DNA of 21,098 bases from an uncultured Victivallales bacterium (GTDB taxonomy: Bacteria > Verrucomicrobiota > Lentisphaeria > Oligosphaerales > JAFGRS01), in NCBI GenBank assembly GCA_903834675.1, contig CAILKC010000220.1:1-21098 (forward strand). The letters run 5' to 3'. Position 1 is the stretch's first letter, and every line of letters begins with the position of its first letter. This document shows, piece by piece, positions 1-7,900 of this stretch. The notes below the pieces were generated by a model. The model had not been told where the DNA came from. It saw only the letters and a list, made by a program, of their open reading frames with translations, and did not search any database. Made by a program: the position numbers and the translations under genes.

Positions 1-21
1 CTGGGAATAGGACGGTTATGG

Positions 22-100
22 GATTGAGCCCTGTAGGGGCGAGCTATCTGCCATACCTCCGCACCGAGGCCGCATGGTCCGCCCCTTCAGGGCTCAATCC
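22..100. repeat. Inverted pair of the GAGCCCTGAAGGGGCG module
   Basis: The module ATTGAGCCCTGTAGGGGCG (from about 22, plus strand) is followed at about 74-100 by its near-perfect reverse complement CGCCCCTTCAGGGCTCAAT. The two arms are separated by roughly 25 bases and could form a long hairpin. This shows that the repeat module occurs in several copies and both orientations at the left end, as in clustered REP-type elements. Confidence 0.7.
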
Positions 101-192
101 GCGCTGTGGACGGGTACCCAGAGCGTTGCCCTGGGCGCCCGGAACGCCCCTTTGGGGCTGAATACCACGGCCCATTCTTATTGCACAGGTCG
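61..192 (-). repeat. Left copy of the end repeat
   Basis: Read on the minus strand, this segment matches 20958-21098 on the plus strand. The first ~49 bases differ at only two positions; a spacer of varying length and further conserved blocks follow. It is built of GC-rich palindromic modules: AGCCCCAAAGGGGCG, then CCCAGGGCAACGCTCTGGG, then GATTGAGCCCTGAAGGGGCG. It contains no open reading frame of its own. Similar modular palindromes are, from memory, scattered through genomes of the Planctomycetota/Verrucomicrobiota type. It may be a REP-like or MITE-like element; no transposase is next to it. Confidence 0.85.
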
Positions 193-268
193 AAAAGACC
201 TCGGCTCGCCAGGCCCTCGCCAGGAGCCGGCGGTCCGTCGCGCCAGGATAAGCCTGGAGAAAGAGGAT

Positions 269-292
269 GCCTCTGAGTTGAACCTCAGAGGC
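269..292. other. Perfect 9-bp hairpin
   Basis: GCCTCTGAG (269-277) pairs perfectly with CTCAGAGGC (284-292) around the six-base loop TTGAAC. No T-tract follows on either strand, so it is not a typical intrinsic terminator. It stands in a gene-free stretch just before the tRNA-like segment. Role unknown. Confidence 0.6.
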
Positions 293-303
293 GATACTTT
301 CAA

Positions 304-386
304 TGCACCCCAGTGGGTAGCGAATCCCCCCGGCAACGGTTGGCCACCAACCGGAAGCCTGGAGGTTCGAGCCCGTCCGGGCCGCA
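304..386 (+). other. tRNA-like structured segment, probably not a functional tRNA
   Basis: The segment has a D-loop-like AGTGGGTAG, a central hairpin CGGTT/AACCG whose seven-base loop has CCA in the anticodon position, and a T-loop-like GGTTCGAGCCC close to the 3' end. TGCACCCC (304-311) can pair with GGGCCGCA (379-386) at six of eight positions. However, the universal T33 is a G, the D-stem does not pair properly, and the best T-arm pairing (CCTGGA with TCCGGG) competes with the acceptor pairing. It is therefore either a decayed tRNA, a tRNA-like domain of a structured RNA, or a coincidence of GC-rich palindromes. Confidence 0.3.
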
Positions 387-426
387 CGCAAGCGCCGCAA
401 GGGCCTGGCGCAAAGTTCCGGCGGGG

Positions 427-548
427 TGCGGTGGCAAACCACCGCAGGCGCGGTGCGACACCGCCTTGGCCAACACGCCGCGCCTGCTGACCCCAGAAGC
501 CAAAGCGGCGTCGGCGGTCGCGCTCGCGCCCTCTGCCGCCGCAGTCCA
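427..548. repeat. Palindromic repeat pair (copies A and B)
   Basis: Copy A (427-470) ends in GCGACACCGCCTTGGC. Copy B (499-548) begins GCCAAAGCGGCG and ends GCAGTCCA. They are related in inverted orientation about 28 bases apart. The same family recurs at 9690-9806, about 9 kb away. Each copy carries a variable GC-rich internal hairpin. This looks like a dispersed REP-like element downstream of the lyase operon that ends at 700. Confidence 0.65.
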
Positions 549-699
549 TAGAGTCCCGCCGTGGCCTGGACTCGGCACCATCTTCAGGTCGCATCCTCCC
601 GCAACTCGCCTGGGGTGCATACCAGGCTGGCCGATATCCCGAGTTCCACGTTGGAACAGTTGCCCCCGATGAATGACCTAATAATCCGTCAATATAAAG

Positions 700-3600
700 C
701 TAAAAGTCGAGGGTTGACCCCGAGTTATCAACCGGGAGCAGCAGGAGCCAATCCAGGGCCAGGCCGTCGCCCAGGTTCGCCAGGCGGATGAGGTGTTCGC
801 CGCTGCTCAGATCGAGTGCCACGGGAGTGGCTTCGCCGCCGACGGTGAGGTAGCGCCAGTCGTCGGTACCGGTGGAGAAGCCGCCGGTGCGTTCGAAGCG
901 GATGTCCTTGCAGGTCTCAGCCGGGCTGGCGCCGTCGATGGTCAGGGCTCGGCGCGGGGCCGGCGAGTCGCTGCAGTACTTGAGGACGAGGCGATACTTG
1001 CCGGTGGCGGGAACCTTCGCCTTCCACTCCAGCCAATGGCCGAGGTTGTCCTGCCAAGCGGTGATGATGGCGCCCGAAGCGCCTTTGCGGCCACTGACGA
1101 CCTTGACCGCTCCCTCGCCTTGCGCCGCGAAGGTCTCCGCTTCGACCAGGACGGCCCGGGCGGGGTTTGCGGCCAGTATCTGCGTTGGCGGGATGGCCAC
1201 TGTGGCGGCGGCGGTGCCAGTCTGAGCGTCGGCCGTCATGGTCAGGGTGACCTGATAGCGCCCGGCGCTGGCGTAGGTGTGCTCGACCTTGGCGCCGCTG
1301 CCCTTGGTGCCATCCCCAAAATCCCAGGCGAAGTCTGGCGTCGTGCCCGGCGGGGTGCCGGAACCCGAGGCATCGAAGAGGGCCGCGGGGCGGCCTGACA
1401 GAGGCAGCGGCGCGGCGATGCTCAGGAGCGGCAGCGGCATGGGTGGAGCCTCTCGCAGTTCGGCCAACAGCCCCAGCATATGCGGCGCCACGCGGATGTA
1501 CATGGTGTAGGACTTGCCCCAGCCGCTGAGGCTCTGGATCGCCGAGCCGGTGCCCTGGGCCAGAATGCGCGCCAGCTCCTTGTCCCCAGTCAGGCGATAG
1601 GCGTAACCGATGCCATCGAAGAGCAGCAGGTTCGACCAGGGGCCAGCGCTGGATTTGGGACAACTGGTGTAGCGGAAACCCTGCACCTCGGGCACCCACA
1701 TGTCCTCGATGAGGAAGCGCGCGCCAAGGTGAATGCTGCGCGCCACGCGCTCATCGGCTGTTTCGAGATGGTACCACTTCAGCCCGGTCAGCAGGACGCC
1801 GACCATGAAGCCGGCATTGCCGTAGTGAGCGGGCTCGCAGAGGCAGTGTCCGGGCACCAGGCGTCGCCGCCAGCCGCCCCCGGCACTGCCCAAGGCCGCG
1901 GTCTCGGTCTGGCGTTCGAGGACGCGCTCGACGATGAGGCGGGCCGCGTTGAGGTAGAAGGGATCGCCGGTGCCGCGGTACACCGCCATGGTGAAGATCA
2001 AGTCCCAACCCGGCTCGCGGCAGTTATTGAAGTCGTAGTTGACGGTGCCATAGCTGCCGTAGTTATCCGCGATCTTGCGGGCGGTCTCCTGTGAGCGTCG
2101 GTCGCCGGTCAGGAAGGTGGCGTCGCTGTGGCCCTCGCACCAGGTGTGCGACGGCGAGAAGCCCCCGCGGGCCGTGCCCCGATCGGGCCCATCAAGCGGG
2201 CTCTTGGCGAGGTAGTCGCCGACGTGGCCGATGCAGTGCGAGTAGACTCGACCCAGGCGCAGCGGGTCCTGGTGATAATGCACGGTATCGAGGTCGCGGT
2301 TGTGGCGCTCCGCCTCTTCGCCAGCCTGGAAGAAACGCAGGTCGCCGGAGCGCGCAAACTGCAGGAAGAACGCATGCGGGGTGTCGTACTCGATGTTGCC
2401 CCAGTTGATGACCCGCTCGCCCCACCAGTCGCCGAAGTTGAACTGGCCGAACTCGCGGTTGTCTTCGCGGGCTTTGAGAAAGGCGGTCAGGGCCTCGGTG
2501 ACCTTGGCATCGTAGGCGCCGACCACCGGGCGGGTGGCCGCGGCCACCGTGAGTTCGCCGAAGGCCATGGAGTCGGCGTACCAGCGGGGCGGGCAGGCCG
2601 GCAGCAGCGGTCGGTCGTAGGGCGGCACGGCGCCAGCGGCTCCGAGCCAGACTTCGTAGGTCTTGCTCATGCCCTGGCGGAGCTTGTAACCGCCGACCTG
2701 GCGCGGGGGGATGGGATCGAACCAGTAGAACAGCCGGTGTTCGTCCACCGTGCCCTTGGCCCAGGCGTACTCGTCGAGGCGCAGCTTCGGGAACAGCCAG
2801 AGGCAGTCGCCCTGGGGGCCGACCTCGACATCCAGCGGGTAGTTCTGCCAGAGGTCGCGAACCCGAACCGCTCCCAGCGGGCCGAGCCAGCGTTTGCCCT
2901 CGCCGCCGCTGGCGGTATAGCGATCATCGCGGTGCTGCCGCACGAAAGCCGGTGCCGCGGCCTGGGTCGGCAGCTCCCAGCGCAGGCTCTCGATGGTGGT
3001 GAACTCGGCGGCGGAAACGTCATTGCCGACAGTCAGCAGCAGACGTGTCCAAGGACTGCCCGGGTAACGGTGCGCTCGCAGTTCGTAGGCAAAGCAGCCT
3101 TTGCCATCCGCCGCGCGCAGCGCTCCGGCGGCAAGGTGCGCAGTCCGCAAGCGCCCGGAGTCCTCGCTCGCCAGGCCCTGTAAGTCGGCGGCGAACTCGG
3201 TGCCGGCCGCATTGACCAGGCGCAGCTTGCCGCAAGCAGGGGGCGGCCCGGGTTCGGGCGCCGCCACGGCGGCCGCGAGCGCCAGCCCCGGTCCGTAGCG
3301 CAGCTCGTAGAGCGCCGCCGGACCGGAGTGGCGGAAGTCGACCAGGACCCACTTGACGCTGCCGTCTTGCCAGCGGGCGGTGGTGGCGGCCTGCAGGGGC
3401 AGCTCCTGGCCGACACGGTCGTAGAGACGGAGGTGGTCCGCGGACCCGAGGACGCCCTTGGGGAACGGCACCCCGCCGGTGACCGGCCAGTCGGCCAGGG
3501 TCACGCCTTCGGGAGGGGTAACCTGCACGGGGACGCTGCCGACGGCGGGGGTTGCCGGCGCCAGTGGGGCGGCCCAGGTGTAGTCGCGCCAGCCGCTCGT

Positions 3601-4914
3601 GACGGTCTTGCCGTCTCGGTCGCTCGCGCTGATCTGGTAGCGGCTGGCCCGGCCAGGCTTGAGGTTAGGTATCGTGATCCGGTGGTTATTCCAGCGCCCG
3701 CTTTCGACGATCGTCGCGCCGTCCCCAAGCTGGATCGTGCAGGTAGTCGGCCAGGTCGTGATCCAGGTCAGGCGGTCCGCCGTGGCCTCCAGATTGCGGA
3801 TTTCGCAGAGCGCCGCGCGGGCTTCCGGCCGACGGCGCAGCAACACGAGATCCTCGATGCGGCAGAGACCTTCCCCCGAAAGCGCCCGCACTTCCAGCTT
3901 GTCACCCTGGCGGAAGACCACCGGCGCCTCCGTGAAGAACAGGTGCTGGTTGTTGTCGTCCCAGTCGGCCACCGCGACGCCTTCGCGCCTATCGTTGACG
4001 TAAACCCCGAGGACCTCCCGGCCACCGGCATCGTGGATGACGAAGCCGGGGAAGAAGACGCCAGCCGTCGGCGCGGTGCCGATGATGCGGGCGGGAAACG
4101 CGGTCCGGATCACATTATCCGCCCGGTACTCGCTGGGCTGGAAGCGGAAGCCCTCCAGGACGCAACCAAAGATGGGCAGGCGGACGTTTTCCGGCGCGGC
4201 CACGAGCGGGTCGATGGTCCGCGGCCCGTAGGTCTGCGCCAGGCCCAGGCTCGCGGTGATATCGCTGTCGAGCTTGGCCTTCGCTCGCGTCCCCAAAGGC
4301 GGCCCCTTGGCGCTGAAGTAGGGGACACTGTCCACGGCCTTGTGGGGGTTCCAGGTTTCCGAGAGCAGCATGAGCCGGAAGAGCGACCGATCCTCCTGCT
4401 GCGGCAGGTCGACGTCGTAGGAGATGAACAGGCTCCTGCCCTCGATGGCCACCCGCGGCGCGGGGGCGACGGTGCTGCTGCCATCAGGTTTGAAAGCGGA
4501 GACGTTGCCGGCGCCTTCGGTGACCACGAGCATGACCTCGCAGCCGTGGCCGCTGCGCCCGGTCGTGGGGGTGTTATCGGCGTCCAGGTAGAAGACGAGG
4601 TTCGAGTTCGCCGGCGGATAGTCGGCGGCAAAATCGAGGCGCCAGATGAAGCGGTTTCCCCCGGCGTTGGCCATGGCGACGCCCACGATGCCGCGGGCCT
4701 GGTCGGACACCTTCTCCGGGAGCTTGCGCTCGAGCAGGCTCACGAAGGTCTCCGCGACGTCGGGAGCGCTGCCGAGCGCGGCCTCGACCGCGTCGGAGAG
4801 GCCATCGCCGTCGGCGTCGGCGGCGGCCAGGGGCGAGCCCGACAGCGCCAGCCCGGCCAGAAGAGCGCCTTGCGCGAGGAGTCGCCACGGACGTCGTGTC
4901 AGAGGTGTTGACAT
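700..4914 (-). CDS. Secreted PL26/YetA-like polysaccharide lyase with PKD and carbohydrate-binding modules
   Basis: A 1404-residue multimodular protein. Residues 1-31 form a signal peptide (TRRPWR, then a hydrophobic stretch ending SPLAA). A calcium-loop-like DADGDGLSDAVE follows at 33-44, then a beta-rich region with a FYLDADNT stretch (~80-210). A fibronectin-III-like segment lies at ~375-450. The signature LADWPVTGGVPFPKGVLG (473-490) and WQDGSVKWVLVDFR are typical of the N-terminal domain of PcRGLX/YetA-type exo-rhamnogalacturonan lyases (PL26). A large alpha/alpha-toroid-like region with FGDWWGERVINWGNIEYD and SHTWCEGHSDATFLTGD comes next. A PKD domain (WDFGDG, HTYASAGRYQVTLT) and a ~130-residue CBM6/35-like module (VEAETF, GHWLEWKAKVP, LDWLLLLP) end the protein. 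Start: ATG at 4914 precedes the signal peptide; an in-frame extension to 5094 runs antisense-like through the gene upstream and was rejected. It starts 8 nt after the heparinase-like stop, with a weak GAGAG ribosome site overlapping that stop, so the two are probably co-transcribed. Exact substrate is not determinable. Confidence 0.85.
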   Translation of the reverse strand: MSTPLTRRPWRLLAQGALLAGLALSGSPLAAADADGDGLSDAVEAALGSAPDVAETFVSLLERKLPEKVSDQARGIVGVAMANAGGNRFIWRLDFAADYPPANSNLVFYLDADNTPTTGRSGHGCEVMLVVTEGAGNVSAFKPDGSSTVAPAPRVAIEGRSLFISYDVDLPQQEDRSLFRLMLLSETWNPHKAVDSVPYFSAKGPPLGTRAKAKLDSDITASLGLAQTYGPRTIDPLVAAPENVRLPIFGCVLEGFRFQPSEYRADNVIRTAFPARIIGTAPTAGVFFPGFVIHDAGGREVLGVYVNDRREGVAVADWDDNNQHLFFTEAPVVFRQGDKLEVRALSGEGLCRIEDLVLLRRRPEARAALCEIRNLEATADRLTWITTWPTTCTIQLGDGATIVESGRWNNHRITIPNLKPGRASRYQISASDRDGKTVTSGWRDYTWAAPLAPATPAVGSVPVQVTPPEGVTLADWPVTGGVPFPKGVLGSADHLRLYDRVGQELPLQAATTARWQDGSVKWVLVDFRHSGPAALYELRYGPGLALAAAVAAPEPGPPPACGKLRLVNAAGTEFAADLQGLASEDSGRLRTAHLAAGALRAADGKGCFAYELRAHRYPGSPWTRLLLTVGNDVSAAEFTTIESLRWELPTQAAAPAFVRQHRDDRYTASGGEGKRWLGPLGAVRVRDLWQNYPLDVEVGPQGDCLWLFPKLRLDEYAWAKGTVDEHRLFYWFDPIPPRQVGGYKLRQGMSKTYEVWLGAAGAVPPYDRPLLPACPPRWYADSMAFGELTVAAATRPVVGAYDAKVTEALTAFLKAREDNREFGQFNFGDWWGERVINWGNIEYDTPHAFFLQFARSGDLRFFQAGEEAERHNRDLDTVHYHQDPLRLGRVYSHCIGHVGDYLAKSPLDGPDRGTARGGFSPSHTWCEGHSDATFLTGDRRSQETARKIADNYGSYGTVNYDFNNCREPGWDLIFTMAVYRGTGDPFYLNAARLIVERVLERQTETAALGSAGGGWRRRLVPGHCLCEPAHYGNAGFMVGVLLTGLKWYHLETADERVARSIHLGARFLIEDMWVPEVQGFRYTSCPKSSAGPWSNLLLFDGIGYAYRLTGDKELARILAQGTGSAIQSLSGWGKSYTMYIRVAPHMLGLLAELREAPPMPLPLLSIAAPLPLSGRPAALFDASGSGTPPGTTPDFAWDFGDGTKGSGAKVEHTYASAGRYQVTLTMTADAQTGTAAATVAIPPTQILAANPARAVLVEAETFAAQGEGAVKVVSGRKGASGAIITAWQDNLGHWLEWKAKVPATGKYRLVLKYCSDSPAPRRALTIDGASPAETCKDIRFERTGGFSTGTDDWRYLTVGGEATPVALDLSSGEHLIRLANLGDGLALDWLLLLPVDNSGSTLDF

Positions 4915-4922
4915 GGTTGCTC

Positions 4923-7900
4923 TCAGGGTGTGCGCAGGAGCCGGGCGTTGCCCCAGATCGCGTGGTCGGAATCGATGCCATCGCCGACATCGGTGGTGTA
5001 GAGGCGCAGAAAGGCGGCCTCGCCCAGGTCCACCGCGAGGCTCTGGGCCGGGCCGCCACCGTGCAGCGCTGGCGAGGTGTACAGCGTCTCCCACGGACCG
5101 GCGGCACCTGCGGCGCGCTGTACCATGAAGGTGACACTGCCGTTGCTCTTGGCCGCGGCCTCGATGCCGATGTCGCTGTGGAGGATACGCGGGCTACCCG
5201 TGGGCAGCGCGAAGACGATCTCGCCGTGGGCGCCCTCAGGGCTGGGCTCGGGGCAGATCATCACGCACTTGGGGTAAATCCGCGCCGCGATGCTGGCGAG
5301 GTCGCCGCCGTAGCTGCAGTCAAGCTTCGGGCCGCCATGGGCGAAGGCGCTTACGGGCTTGAGGTCGCTGAGGTAGAGCGCCGCGGCATCCAGAGGCACC
5401 TTGGGGAGGTAGGACAGGCGTACGGTCGTCTCGTGCCGGACCACCGCCCGATCGCAGACGGACACCAGCAGCGTGTGTCGCCGCGGCTGATTGTGCTCGG
5501 CGGTGGCCCGTTCGAGGTTAGCCTCGACGCTAACGCTCTTGCGGTCGTCTCCGAAGACGATCTTAACCGTCTCGGGGGCCAGGGGTTTGCCATTGAGGGT
5601 CACCCGCAGCGAGGTCTGGTCAAGCGGGTTTTCGGCGTCGGCCAGCGCGATCGTGGCCAGTTTGGGCGGTTCGATCCAGCCCAGGTCGGCGGCCTTGGCC
5701 AGGTCCAGCAACTGGCCGTCAATCTGCAATTGGACCGGCGTGGGCGCGCTGGTATCGTGCAGAGCCAGCCAGGCCGGCTTGCCGATCAGTACCTGCGTCA
5801 GGCCCTTGTCACATGGCGCGAGCTGCAGAGCCGCGCCGGCCGCGGCGTCCTTCCAGGGCTCCGTGCCGACCTGGTACGCACCGCCTTTGGCCAGCGCCGG
5901 GGCCACGACCGTCAGCGCCCCCGTGCCGCGGACGCTGTACTGCTGCCAGTCGGTGGTCGGCTCCCGCCGCCAGGTGAAGTCGTTGGCCACCCGCACCCGC
6001 AGGCCGGGCTGGACCGCGTAGATGACGTACCAGTCGCCGGGTTGGATGCCCTCGGCGGCAAGGTTGACCTTCTCTACCAGTTCCACCAGGTCGCCGCCAT
6101 AGCCGCCGCCGACCTCGTTGACCTTTTTCATGGTGTAGGTCTTGCCGCGCTCGGGGAACCACAGTTTGAGACCGCCGTACCAGGGGCCGTTACCGTGGTC
6201 AACCATCGGCCGCCAGGTGCGGATCACGTTGGGCCGGTCGGCGGGCAGTTCGGTGACCTCGTGCCAACTGACCGCAAACGGTGCGTAATCCTGCAGGTCA
6301 ACCCGTACCAGGCCGCCGTCCAGGAGCGTGGTCTTGGCGACGCGATACCCCTCATCGCAGGCGGCGCGCTGGCTGCTCTCGATGCGAAGGTTGAGCTGCC
6401 GGTCGCGCAGGTTCTCGCCCGCGGGCCAGGGCTGGTCTGGTTTGAGCACCAGCGCCGACTCCCGGCGGGTGCCGGTGAGGTCGCCGATGACATCGACGAT
6501 GGCGCCGGTAAAGTCGCCGGGCAGGGCGGCGCTGAAACCACCGCAGGTGAGTGTGGTGCCCCGCACCACCTCGGCGGCGAGGACCTCGCCCTGCGCGTCG
6601 CGGCGCAGCAGCGCGTAACGGGCATCGGTGCGAGTGCCGTCGGGGAGCGTGATCGTCCCCGCCTGCGACTGGTAGATGACCGTGTCCGTGTGGCCGGCGG
6701 CCAGGTGCAGCTTCAGGACCACGACCTGCCGCGCCGGTCCGTCGAGGGGGGTGGCGGCGATGGCCTCGACGGCGGTGATGGCCGAGGTCTCGCCCTCCCG
6801 ATAGCCTTCCAGCACATGCACGAAGGAACTCTCCAAGGGCTTCTCGGCGCTGCCACCGCTGCGGGATTCGATCAGAAAATCGCGGGCCTCGGCAAAGGCA
6901 ACGCAGCCGTCCACGCGCTGGTTGTTGGGCAGGCCCTGACGCAGCCAGCCGATCCACGGCCCCTTACCGCTGAGCAACTCGGTGCGTTGGTCGCCCTGGT
7001 CGAGGCCGATGAAGCGCAGGCGGACCTTGCCCACGTCCTCGGGGAGGGGCCGCTGGTAGGGCTTGCCGTTGACCTCGCGGCTGCCCCAGGCGCCGTAATC
7101 CTGCTTCCAGGTCACGCTGTAGCTGGGGGCCGTCGAGGCGCAGCGCTGCACCTTGCGGACCTGGCTGAAGTTGCGGTAGTGCGAGGTGTCCTCGGGCAAT
7201 GCCTCCCCGAAGAGGGCTTGGCCGAGGTCCTTGGCCTGCCCCGTGACCGCTGGCAGTTGCGCTTCGGCGCGCTCGGCCCAAGCCTGGTTATAGAGCGCGT
7301 GGCGCTCGCCGCCAACGAGGTGCGTCAGGTCGAGCACATAGGGTCGTCCGTTGGGGCCCTCGACGCCGATGAGGGTCCGCCGCCAGTCGCTGACCTGCTT
7401 GTCTACCCGCGACCAGGAGTAGTGATCGAGCACATCGAGCACCTGGAAGCCACTGCCCGGGGTGCCCGCGGCTTCGCCGCCCTTGAAGGTAATGCACTCG
7501 CCGTAGCCACGGTTGTCGCCCCAGCCCTTGCCGGTAGCGACCTCGTCCACGGTCAGGGTGTTCTGGTTCAGCGGGCTATGGGCCCAGATCCAGGACCAGG
7601 AGTCGAAGCCGCTGTAGTCCGCTTCCTGGATCTCGTAGGGGTAACCCATTTTCTGGAGTGCCTGGTATTCCGGGCGATCCCACTGCAAGTGCGCGCTGGT
7701 CCACCAGGCGGAGTAGCCGCCCCGGCGCATGACCGGCACACCGTCCACCCAGCACTCCAGGCTCATGGCATCCTGGGCATTGTGCAGCGCGGCGCGGGTG
7801 TAGCCCAGGCTCACCTCCTGCCGATGGCCGGGCCCGCCGACGCGGATGACGCCAACGCCGTAGCCAGCCCAGTTGCGGCTGCCGATCTTCTCGTTCTCCC

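Noticed and set aside
61..192. CRISPR array in the palindromic end regions
   Set aside because: The repeats are palindromic modules of differing length and orientation without regular unit length or spacers, and no cas gene is present.
304..386. A complete tRNA-Trp (CCA in the anticodon position)
   Set aside because: Position 33 is G, the D-stem does not form and the T-arm and acceptor pairings compete; recorded only as a tRNA-like segment.
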